DNA of 64,000 nucleotides from positions 1-64,000 of the forward strand of contig JAFKLT010000030.1 of assembly GCA_017309275.1 (NCBI GenBank), in the 5' to 3' direction. Positions within the stretch are counted from its first letter, which is position 1; every line of letters begins with the position of its first letter. Source of the DNA: Sphingomonadales bacterium. GTDB lineage: Bacteria; Pseudomonadota; Alphaproteobacteria; Sphingomonadales; Sphingomonadaceae. A program made the position numbers and the translations under genes. The notes under the pieces were generated by a model. It ran no database searches and had not been told where the DNA came from. It saw nothing but the letters and a program-made list of their open reading frames with translations. Below are positions 43,390-50,430 of this stretch, in pieces.

Positions 43390-44160
43390 ATGCTGGACCA
43401 TATGCTTTGGAGCCAATCGATCACGCCCGACCCTGCTCTGGTCGAGGAGTGCGCGAAACAAGGCATTCCGGAGGATAGCTATGTGGTCCAACCGCTCGAC
43501 GTGATCCGGCGAACGATGGCACGGCGGATGTCCGAATCCTTCAGCGAAGTTCCGCATTTTTCCTTGAAGTCGAGGATCGAGGTCGACCGCCTGCAGCAGG
43601 CGCGCGCCGCGATCAACGTCGGACGCGCCGACGACCGCGTCTCGTTCAACGACCTGATCATCAAGGCGGTCGCGATCGCCATCGCGCGCTATCCAGCGAT
43701 CAATGCCAGCTATCATCCCCGCGGCATATTGCTGCACGCCCACGCCGACGTCGCGGTGGCGGTCGCGATCGAGGGCGGGCTGATCACCCCGATCATCCGG
43801 GAAGCGGAGGGCAAGTCGGTCGGCCAGATTTCCTCGGAAATGAAGGACATGGCCGCGAGAGCGCGGCGCAAACGCCTGTTGCCCGAGGAATATTCGGGCG
43901 GCACGATCACCATCTCCAACCTCGGAATGTTCGGGGTGACCGAGTTTACCTCCATCATCAATCCGCCGCAGGCCTGCATCCTGTCGGTCGGCGCGGCTTT
44001 CGAGGAATATCGCGTGGTGGACGGCGCGCCCTATGTTGCGACGGTCATCGCGCCCACGCTGACGTGCGACCACCGCGTCGTCGACGGCGCCACCGGGGCG
44101 CGATGGCTGCAGCATCTGCGCGACGTGATCGAGGCGCCCGAAGAATGGGCGACCGCATAG
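43390..44160 (+). CDS. 2-oxoacid dehydrogenase E2 catalytic core without lipoyl domain
   Basis: A 256-residue acyltransferase core. Landmarks are MARRMSESFSEVPHFSLKSR (start of the E2 catalytic domain), VSFNDLIIKAVAIAIARYP, SGGTITISNLGMFGVTEFTSIINPP, and the catalytic CDHRVVDGATGARWL with His and Asp. No lipoyl domain is present and no convincing peripheral-subunit-binding domain: only about 38 residues precede the core. A normal E2 is 370-450 residues. The missing lipoyl domain is encoded separately at 36245. Several starts are possible; I chose the ATG four bases after GGAGAG. It would transfer the acyl group from lipoyl to CoA. Confidence 0.88.
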   Translation: MLDHMLWSQSITPDPALVEECAKQGIPEDSYVVQPLDVIRRTMARRMSESFSEVPHFSLKSRIEVDRLQQARAAINVGRADDRVSFNDLIIKAVAIAIARYPAINASYHPRGILLHAHADVAVAVAIEGGLITPIIREAEGKSVGQISSEMKDMAARARRKRLLPEEYSGGTITISNLGMFGVTEFTSIINPPQACILSVGAAFEEYRVVDGAPYVATVIAPTLTCDHRVVDGATGARWLQHLRDVIEAPEEWATA

Positions 44161-44173
44161 GCGATCCAGCCGG

Positions 44174-44938
44174 TCAGGCGCGCGCCTCGAGGTAGCGGAG
44201 CAGCGCGTCGCGCATCAGGGCGTAGGGGTCGACCAGCACCTCTTCCGGTCGGCCGACGAATTCGTCGCGCAGATATTGCGAATGCAGGTCGGGGAAGACC
44301 GCCGTATCGCCCGCCGCCCAGCCATCGAGGATGTTCGCCGCAATCTCCTGCGGCGACGTCTTCGCGAAGTCCGAACTGCGCATCATGTCCGTATCCATCA
44401 GCCCGGGATAGGCGAGCGAGACCGCCACGTTCGGCAGCGCGCCGCGCACCGCGTGGCCCAGCATGACACCCGCAGCCTTGCTCGCGCTGTAAAGCTCCGC
44501 CCCATGCGCGGGGACGAGCGCGGCGAGCGACAGTATGGAAATGAAGCCGCCGCCGCGGGCGTCGAGGCTCGGCCCAAACGCGTGAACCAGCCGAAGCGGG
44601 CCGAAGAAATTGGTCTCCATCGTCGCGCGCGCGCCCTCCATCGTCGTTTCGAGCAACGGCACCATATAGGTCACGCCGGCATTGCTCACGACGATGTCGA
44701 TATCCGCGAGGGCTGCAGCGGCGGCCACATGCGCGTCGTTCGTCACATCAAGCGATAGGGGAATCGCGCGCCCGCCAAAGGCGTCGAGCGCGGACCCGAA
44801 ACCGGCCACATCGCGCGCGCCGCAATAGATCTTCGCCGCCCCCCTGGCGAAGGCCGCCTCCACCAACGCCGCGCCAAGGCCGCGATTGGCCCCCGTGACC
44901 AGCAGCGTCTTGCCCTCGAAAGTCCGATCGTCACCCAT
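44174..44938 (-). CDS. SDR family oxidoreductase
   Basis: A 254-residue SDR from the ATG at 44938; the frame continues 37 codons upstream but without family sequence. It has LVTGANRGLGAALVEAAFARGA, SNAG in IVVSNAGVTY, Ser in ISILSLAAL and YSASKAAG. After strand 2 it reads KIYCGARD (basic, so NADP is likely). It is a clear paralogue of the SDR at 53901, which shares KIYAGVRN and the same organisation. Its start overlaps the end of the CaiB-like fragment gene, so both belong to the operon that begins with the Rieske-only gene. Confidence 0.87.
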   Translation of the reverse strand: MGDDRTFEGKTLLVTGANRGLGAALVEAAFARGAAKIYCGARDVAGFGSALDAFGGRAIPLSLDVTNDAHVAAAAALADIDIVVSNAGVTYMVPLLETTMEGARATMETNFFGPLRLVHAFGPSLDARGGGFISILSLAALVPAHGAELYSASKAAGVMLGHAVRGALPNVAVSLAYPGLMDTDMMRSSDFAKTSPQEIAANILDGWAAGDTAVFPDLHSQYLRDEFVGRPEEVLVDPYALMRDALLRYLEARA

Positions 44939-45605
44939 TGAACACCCCATTGCCTGTGGCGGAAAAATGCCGGTCATCGAAAGAAGCGAGAGCGGCCCAT
45001 GCCAATCGCTCGGCAAGCGCCCTCCCCTCCGCGCCCCGCTCTCGATCATGCCATCCCGGCACGGCGGTGGCGGGCACCTGATAGGTCAGGCAGGTCCCGA
45101 CGGCGTCGTCGACCTTGTGCGTGTCGAGGACCGTCGTCGCGAGACGATTGATGTCCGCGTCGCGCCATGCCTGTTCGGGTGGAACATCGCGGTATGCCGA
45201 GCGATTGAGGAAGGTCGAACAGAAGTTGCGCCACGCGTCACGCGTCGCGGTATGGACGAGCAACCAGCCGTCGTTTGCCCGCCAAAGCGACAAGGGCGGG
45301 CCGATGGGGAACTGATCTTCGTCGGTGTCCGGCGTCTCGGGCACGGTAGCGGACAGGCCGCCGCCGGCCGTTCCGGAAGCGAGGGCAAGCAGCGCGGCGG
45401 CAGCCTCGGTCGGCGCGGCGTCGCCCGGCATGTCCACACACCAGTCGAACACCTGTCCGTCCAGCCGAACGGCTTCGGCCGGCACCGGCCCGGCCGCTGC
45501 ATCGGGCCAGAATTTCATCATGGCTCGCAGGCGCACATGGCGTGGCACGATGATTGCCAAGGCCGCCGCCTTGCCTAGGCGTTCGCGGACAATGCGCGCG
45601 ACCAT
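44931..45605 (-). CDS. Half-length protein with weak resemblance to family III CoA-transferases
   Basis: About 224 residues; the start is uncertain. The ATG at 45605 overlaps the Rieske-only gene by 31 bases, and GTG or ATG codons about 20-28 codons later are alternatives. I recognise no domain with confidence. The segment PPLSLWRANDGWLLVHTATRDAW, followed by DAVGTCLTYQVPATAVPGW, resembles the C-terminal half of CaiB/BaiF proteins, where a DGW pattern and an AAGVPA pattern occur at similar spacing. The catalytic-Asp half is missing. Coupling to genes on both sides and intact codon use argue for a real gene rather than a leftover. Function unknown. Confidence 0.45.
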   Translation of the reverse strand: MVARIVRERLGKAAALAIIVPRHVRLRAMMKFWPDAAAGPVPAEAVRLDGQVFDWCVDMPGDAAPTEAAAALLALASGTAGGGLSATVPETPDTDEDQFPIGPPLSLWRANDGWLLVHTATRDAWRNFCSTFLNRSAYRDVPPEQAWRDADINRLATTVLDTHKVDDAVGTCLTYQVPATAVPGWHDRERGAEGRALAERLAWAALASFDDRHFSATGNGVFNG

Positions 45606-46438
45606 TCCGTCGTAAAATCGCCCACCGGCGGCATTCCCGAGGTGGCCGAATCGCGCCGCAATCCGGACACCGCATCTTGCAGCCTCCGCTCGAGATCTTC
45701 GGGCGACGGCGCATGCGCATCCTCCGCCACACAGACGACCAGCTCGACCTCGGTCGTCGCCTCGTCGCGGGGCCAGGCCGCCATCATGCTGAGTTCGCCG
45801 TCCTGCTCCGTGAAGCAGATGTTCGGGAAATATTGCTCGCGCCCCTCCGACCGCGACGACAGATGCGCCACGACGCGCTTCCAATTGGCATCGACGATCA
45901 GCGTCTGACGTCCGGCGATCCTGTAATGCGATCGACCCTCGATCCAGGGATGCAAGGCGCCGAGAGCCGCGGCGAGTTCGGGCGCCTTGCCGCTCTGGTC
46001 GATCCACAACCAGCCCCCCAGTTCGGCCAGCCGGAGCGGCACGAGCGAGTGGGCGCAGCGGTCGATATTGCCAAAATCCCGCTCGTCCGGGATCGCCATC
46101 AGCTTGCCGAACGTGTCGTAGGTCCAGCTATGATATTGGCAGCGAAAGGCGCGGGCACGGCCGGTCGGCGTTCGCACCACCGGCGCGCCGCGGTGGCGGC
46201 AGCTGTTGTAATAACCCCTTATTTGTCCATCGACCGAGCGAACCATCACCGTCGGGATGCGCGTGCGTTCCCAGGTGAAATAGCCGCCGATGTCGGCCAG
46301 TTCCTCCGCGCGGCCGACGGGCATCCAGAATCGGGCGAAAATTTGTGCCAGCTCGCGCTCGTAGAGGTCGGCTCCGCTCTCCGATCCTTCGAAAAATGCT
46401 GAATTCTCCAACGGTTCGACAGGCAGCGTCAACGACAA
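45575..46438 (-). CDS. Rieske-domain protein lacking the catalytic-iron region
   Basis: A 287-residue protein starting at TTG with GGGAG seven bases upstream. The Rieske domain is intact: Cys80 and His82 in NSCRHRGAPV, Cys100 and His103 in FRCQYHSWTYD. The C-terminal part begins as in an oxygenase alpha subunit (DANWKRVV, residues 184-190). Where the Glu/Asp-x-Tyr-His-x4-His motif should follow, it reads AHLSSRSEGREQYFPN and passes directly into the late strands (ELSMMAAWPRDE). About 90-100 residues carrying the mononuclear iron ligands are absent. It can carry electrons but cannot hydroxylate alone. The divergent neighbour has the opposite defect. Confidence 0.85.
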   Translation of the reverse strand: MSLTLPVEPLENSAFFEGSESGADLYERELAQIFARFWMPVGRAEELADIGGYFTWERTRIPTVMVRSVDGQIRGYYNSCRHRGAPVVRTPTGRARAFRCQYHSWTYDTFGKLMAIPDERDFGNIDRCAHSLVPLRLAELGGWLWIDQSGKAPELAAALGALHPWIEGRSHYRIAGRQTLIVDANWKRVVAHLSSRSEGREQYFPNICFTEQDGELSMMAAWPRDEATTEVELVVCVAEDAHAPSPEDLERRLQDAVSGLRRDSATSGMPPVGDFTTEWSRALSANA

Positions 46439-46579
46439 TTATCATCTCCCGAATGATAGCGGCGGCTTTTGTTTTCGCTGTAGCCGTATCGCATTACCGG
46501 AGTAAACTCTAGCACGCATTCCCCTTTTGGTATAGTGACGGGAAGAAACCGAAAAAAGACAAGGCGAGGATGAGGCGCG

Positions 46580-47932
46580 ATGGACCAGGCAATCATGGAC
46601 CGGATCAAGGGCAAGATTCTGGCCGAGTTCGACCGTGAGGGACTGCCCGACGGCTTCCCCGAACTGCCCGCGATTCCGGCGGGCCGCTATACCGAACAGC
46701 CGTTCTTCGACCTCGAGCAGGAGCATATGTGGGCGCGGACCTGGCTCTACGCAGGCCGCGCCGAGCAGTTGCCGCGCCCGGGAAGCTATCAGATCTGGGA
46801 CTATAGCGGCCCATCGATCCTGCTGGTCCGCGACGAGCAGATGCGCCTGCGCGCCTTCCTCAACGAAAGCCCGAACAATGCGCCGCTGGTTCCGCTGACC
46901 GACCAGGGCGCGCATCAGCACGAAATGCCCTTCGACGCCCCGGGGCGCATGTTCATGCAGGTCGAATTCCCCGAACTCGACCTTCCTGGCGGCGTGCTGC
47001 AATGCCAGCGCAAGGGCTGGACCTATGACCTCGACGGCCGACTGGTCGCGGTACCGAGCGGCCAGACGATCGAAAGCGTGCCGCACGCGCATCGGCACCT
47101 GACCGAGTATCGCTGCGACGTCTGGGAAGGCTTCGTGTTCGTCAACCGCGATCCGGGCGCCATTCCCCTCCTCGAATGGCTGGGGCCGGTCGCATCGCAA
47201 ATGGCGCAATATGAGTGCGCAAAGCTGCGGATGTTCTCGCGCGCCACGGTCCTCCTGCGCACCAACTGGAAGGTGGCGACCGAAGCGTTCCAGGAAGTCT
47301 ATCACTTCAAGCACATCCACCATCATGAAGGGGTGGTGTCGCTCGACCAGCGCGGCGTGACGCACGCCATGTTCCCGCACGGCCATTCGCGCATGGTAAC
47401 GCCCTTTGCCAAGCGGCAGCAGGTCGCGATGGGCATGGCCGGCCCGACCGACTGGGAAGCGGCGGCGGACAGCGCGCGCGAATCGCTCATCGGGACCGGC
47501 ACGCCGCTGATCTCGACGGTGGAATCGATCGTGAACGGCGCGGTCCTGACCTATAGCCTGTTCCCGAACCTGACCACGCCGACCTCGGCTCGCGGCCTGC
47601 CCATCCTCGCCGCCTGGCCGGTCGATCCGGCGCACACATTCTTCGAATGGACGTCGTTCGTCCCCGATTGGGGCGAGGATACGCCCGCGATCGAACAGAT
47701 GCGCGAGGCCACGCTTCGGACGCCGATGACGATCATGGAAGAGGATGTGCGGAACATGGAGCCCATGTTCATGTCGCTCTCTTCGCCCGGACTGCCGGGA
47801 CTGCGCATCGGCTATAACGAGCGCAGGCTCTACAATTCGGCCGAAGTCCTGGACCAGATCATCGGTATCGAGCGCATCCCGGAACGGCTGCGCGTTCGCC
47901 AGTTGCTCAGCGGCTTCGTGGAGCAGGACTGA
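46580..47932 (+). CDS. Rieske oxygenase-like catalytic subunit with a lost [2Fe-2S] site
   Basis: A 450-residue alpha-subunit-like protein. The catalytic domain looks intact: NWKVATEAFQEVYHFKHIHHHEG gives His242 and His247 with the usual x4 spacing, and a late acidic region MTIMEEDVRNME. The Rieske domain is recognisable (GWTYDLDGRLV, WEGFVFVNRD) but its ligands are gone: the Cys-x-His pair reads Ser97-x-Asn99 in NESPNNAPLV, and Cys-x2-His reads Cys142-x2-Lys145. About 25 extra residues separate the two. It therefore cannot hold a Rieske cluster and must receive electrons from another protein, most simply its divergent neighbour. It is coupled (TGATG) to the MDR gene. Confidence 0.85.
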   Translation: MDQAIMDRIKGKILAEFDREGLPDGFPELPAIPAGRYTEQPFFDLEQEHMWARTWLYAGRAEQLPRPGSYQIWDYSGPSILLVRDEQMRLRAFLNESPNNAPLVPLTDQGAHQHEMPFDAPGRMFMQVEFPELDLPGGVLQCQRKGWTYDLDGRLVAVPSGQTIESVPHAHRHLTEYRCDVWEGFVFVNRDPGAIPLLEWLGPVASQMAQYECAKLRMFSRATVLLRTNWKVATEAFQEVYHFKHIHHHEGVVSLDQRGVTHAMFPHGHSRMVTPFAKRQQVAMGMAGPTDWEAAADSARESLIGTGTPLISTVESIVNGAVLTYSLFPNLTTPTSARGLPILAAWPVDPAHTFFEWTSFVPDWGEDTPAIEQMREATLRTPMTIMEEDVRNMEPMFMSLSSPGLPGLRIGYNERRLYNSAEVLDQIIGIERIPERLRVRQLLSGFVEQD

Positions 47933-48879
47933 TGACCCTCGGCCGTGTGGCGGTGCTGCAGCCCTTCGGATTTCTTGCGATCGAAGAAGTCGAAATTCCC
48001 GCACCCACCGGATTTCAGGTGGCGGTGGAGATGTTCGCCGCCGGGATCGGCACGGTCGATGTCGCGTTGCTCGCGCAGTCCGACATGCCCGACTGGCAAC
48101 CGATCGTCCCGGGCATCGAGGGCGTCGGCCTGGTCACGGCGGTCGGCGAACTGGCCGAACGGGTGAAAGTCGGCGACCAGGTCGTGATCGGGACCACCCC
48201 TGCACTGCCCGGCCGCGACGCCGCGCCTCCGGTCCTGACGTTCGACGTCGGCGCGATCCAGACCGACCGTCCGATCTCCACCTGGACGACGAATGCCGTT
48301 GTGGACGAGCAATTTCTGTCACCCGTTCCCCGCGACCTTGCCGCCGACCGCGACTGCCTGGCGCTGCTTGGCGATACGGCGCTGATCGCAGCCGCGCTCG
48401 CGACGCAATGGACCGACGCGAAGGCCGACGAAGCGATCGTCGTTGCCGGCGGCGGCGGACTGGCGCTGGCGGCCATTGCGGCCCTGCGCGCGGCGGGCAG
48501 CGAACATGTCATCGCGCTCGCGCCGGGACATGCCCATGCGAGCGCATCGGCCGCGGGCGCCAGCCTTTGCCTCGAGCCCGGCGAAGACCTGGCCGCCACG
48601 GGCGCGCGCCACGGCCTCGACTGCGGCGCGGATGACGCCGGAGCGGGCGCCCCCCTCGACCACGCAATCCAGTGGATCGACGCACGCGATCCCGGCAAGC
48701 CGCTGGACCGCGCCCATGCGATGGCGACGCTGACCGGCTGGATCGCCGCCGGTACGTTCAACCCGTCGGTTGCGATCGGCAAACGCTATACCATCGAGCA
48801 GATCAATGAAGCCGTGATGGAGCTGGAGAGCGGCCGCATCGCCGGCGCCGGGATCGTCGTCATGGAACCGCTGAAATAG
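47932..48879 (+). CDS. MDR-family (zinc alcohol dehydrogenase-like) protein without zinc ligands
   Basis: A 315-residue member of the medium-chain dehydrogenase superfamily, shorter than the usual 340-380. The N-terminal fold is recognisable (IEEVEIPAPTG, PIVPGIEGVGLVTAVGE, VGDQVVIG) and a Rossmann segment AIVVAGGGGLALAAIAALRAAG follows. The catalytic zinc ligands are missing: the Cys of the usual GVCHTD is Gly (GIGTVD), the His of GHE is Ile (GIE), and the third Cys region reads GDTAL. The four-Cys structural zinc loop is deleted. A zinc-independent reductase or a non-catalytic role is possible. It overlaps the Rieske-like catalytic subunit gene by one base, so the two are made together. Confidence 0.78.
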   Translation: MTLGRVAVLQPFGFLAIEEVEIPAPTGFQVAVEMFAAGIGTVDVALLAQSDMPDWQPIVPGIEGVGLVTAVGELAERVKVGDQVVIGTTPALPGRDAAPPVLTFDVGAIQTDRPISTWTTNAVVDEQFLSPVPRDLAADRDCLALLGDTALIAAALATQWTDAKADEAIVVAGGGGLALAAIAALRAAGSEHVIALAPGHAHASASAAGASLCLEPGEDLAATGARHGLDCGADDAGAGAPLDHAIQWIDARDPGKPLDRAHAMATLTGWIAAGTFNPSVAIGKRYTIEQINEAVMELESGRIAGAGIVVMEPLK

Positions 48880-48903
48880 GCGGGTAGCGACGGAGCGCGT
48901 TTC

Positions 48904-48923
48904 TCTCTTGCCTCGGCAAGAGA
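48904..48923. other. Hairpin-forming inverted repeat after the MDR gene
   Basis: TCTCTTGCC (48904-48912) and GGCAAGAGA (48915-48923) are exact inverted arms around TC. No T-run follows on the plus strand, so a terminator role is uncertain. It sits immediately before an island-type box. Confidence 0.4.
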
Positions 48924-48929
48924 AATGAT

Positions 48930-48943
48930 ATTAGCACATGATA
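48930..48943. promoter_or_regulatory. Island box upstream of the SDR-ferredoxin genes
   Basis: ATTAGCACATGATA matches 9 of 14 consensus positions and is followed by TATAAATGG, as at the 59330 site. It lies about 100 bases before the SDR gene at 49044. Confidence 0.3.
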
Positions 48944-49043
48944 TATAAATGGCCAGAATGAGAGGGTCCGGCAAACAGCAACGCCGGGCACGCCCTCGCG
49001 GGGCGAAACCTTCTCGCACCATAGGCACGTTCGGGAGAGACAG

Positions 49044-49778
49044 ATGGACATTCAGGGAAAGCGCGCGCTGGTTACCGGGGCAAGCGGTGGCATCGGTCGC
49101 GCCTGCGCGCTGATGCTCGCCCGCAATGGCGCGAGCACGGTCGTCCTTGCGGACATCGACGAAAAGGGCCTTGCCGACCTGGCCGCAGACATCGGTCGCC
49201 TCGGGGCGGAGGCCCTGACGGAGACGGTCGACCTTTCGGACTCCGCCGCGGCGATCGCGATGTATGAAAGCGCGGAAAAGCGGAGCGGCGGCCTGGATAT
49301 CATCCACAACAACGCCGGGATCATGGGCGGCCCTCCGGATTTTCCCGACGACAATATCGGCCGCATGATCGCGGCGACGCAGATCAATCTGATCGCCATG
49401 ATGATCGGCACCAAGATGGGCGTCGATTTCATGCGCGCGCGGGGCGTGCCCGGAGTGATCATCAACACGGCATCGACCGCCGCATTGGGCCCGCTTCCCA
49501 AGGATCCCGCCTATGCCGCGTCCAAACGGGGCATCCTGGCCTATTCGGAATCGTGCAAGCCGCTGCACGCGGAATTCGGCATCCGCGTGGTGCCGCTATG
49601 CCCGGCAGTGACCGATACGCCGATTGTCGCCAAGGACGCGGCCTGGCTGCAGCCGATCCTCGAATCCATCCGCCTGCTGACGCCCGAGGAGATTGCGCGC
49701 GAGGTACGGCGGATCATCGAGGACGACGGCCTGTCGGGCGAGGCCGTCGTGGTGAACAACGAACCTTTGGCGCAATGA
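49044..49778 (+). CDS. SDR family oxidoreductase
   Basis: A 244-residue classical SDR with TGASGGIGRACALMLA at the cofactor site, an acidic VLADIDE (NAD), NNAG in HNNAGIMGG, Ser in INTASTAAL and the YAASK Tyr-Lys pair. A C-terminal PAVTDTPIVAKDA completes the core. A GGGAGAG site precedes the ATG. It is 79 bases upstream of the ferredoxin gene on the same strand, so the pair is probably cotranscribed. It would oxidise an alcohol formed by one of the oxygenases. Confidence 0.9.
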   Translation: MDIQGKRALVTGASGGIGRACALMLARNGASTVVLADIDEKGLADLAADIGRLGAEALTETVDLSDSAAAIAMYESAEKRSGGLDIIHNNAGIMGGPPDFPDDNIGRMIAATQINLIAMMIGTKMGVDFMRARGVPGVIINTASTAALGPLPKDPAYAASKRGILAYSESCKPLHAEFGIRVVPLCPAVTDTPIVAKDAAWLQPILESIRLLTPEEIAREVRRIIEDDGLSGEAVVVNNEPLAQ

Positions 49779-49857
49779 AGGCGACGGCGCGTGGGTCGAC
49801 CCGAAGGGACAACGCCCCTCGCGCACACTGAAGTAAAACGGGGCAACGGATCAAATC

Positions 49858-50178
49858 ATGGCAAGAATCACCTATATCGAACCCGACGGCACCGAACGCG
49901 TCGTTGACGTGAGAACCGGACTTTCGCTGATGGAAGGGGCGGTGAACAACGGGGTCAACGGCATCGAGGCCGATTGCGGCGGCGTCTGCGCCTGCGCCAC
50001 CTGCCACATCTATGTCGCCGCCGACTGGTTCGAGGCAGCAGGGCCGCGCACCGACATCGAGGAAGCCATGCTCGATCTGGCGAACGAGGTTCGCGAAACC
50101 AGCCGCCTGTCGTGCCAGGTCAAGGTCACCGACGCGATGGACGGGCTGATCCTGTCGATACCGGAAGACCAGCGCTAA
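49858..50178 (+). CDS. [2Fe-2S] ferredoxin, adrenodoxin/putidaredoxin type
   Basis: A 106-residue ferredoxin. The cluster ligands are Cys40, Cys46 and Cys49 in DCGGVCACATCH (Cys-x5-Cys-x2-Cys, with an extra Cys44) and Cys86 in SRLSCQVKV, the order expected for the adrenodoxin group that serves bacterial class I P450s and some Rieske oxygenases. Length is typical (about 105). It is the only ferredoxin in the window. Likely partners are the reductase at 18114 upstream in the electron path, and the P450 at 54970 or the Rieske proteins downstream. Confidence 0.95.
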   Translation: MARITYIEPDGTERVVDVRTGLSLMEGAVNNGVNGIEADCGGVCACATCHIYVAADWFEAAGPRTDIEEAMLDLANEVRETSRLSCQVKVTDAMDGLILSIPEDQR

Positions 50179-50259
50179 GCCGGCGAACGCGCGCAAACGG
50201 CCACGCGGCGACCGCCCTCAAGCACGTCGCATGCAGGCACAAAGAGGCGGCTGAACGCG

Positions 50260-50391
50260 AACGGAATACATATCGTTATAATTTCTGGAAAATCGCAGTT
50301 TCCTTGGATTTATTGCTAAGTTTTCCAAGATTCCTCTCTTGACATTCGCCCATATGATCTATTTGTATAACACGTCCTCCATTTAGGAGGC
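50260..50391 (+). promoter_or_regulatory. AT-rich promoter region of the second TonB receptor gene
   Basis: This leader of the 252-base gap contains, in order: a box-like TACATATCGTTATA (50267-50280, 10 of 14 positions); an inverted repeat CTTGGA/TCCAAG (50303-50329); a consensus TTGACA (50339-50344); a reverse-oriented half box TATAACACG (50366-50374); and a small hairpin CCTCC-ATTTA-GGAGG (50376-50390) in the presumed leader. The rest of the gap shows nothing. Confidence 0.4.
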
Positions 50392-50430
50392 GCTGCACGC
50401 AAGATGCACTGGGAGAGGGAGGATCAATTG

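Noticed and set aside
44931-46438. A frameshift joining the Rieske-only gene and the following half-length gene into one oxygenase
   Set aside because: The downstream frame contains no Tyr-His-x4-His motif or other oxygenase sequence, so joining them would not restore the missing iron site.
46508-46521. Possible box TCTAGCACGCATTC between the two Rieske-like genes
   Set aside because: Only about 8 of 14 positions match, too weak to claim, although the location is where a site would be expected.
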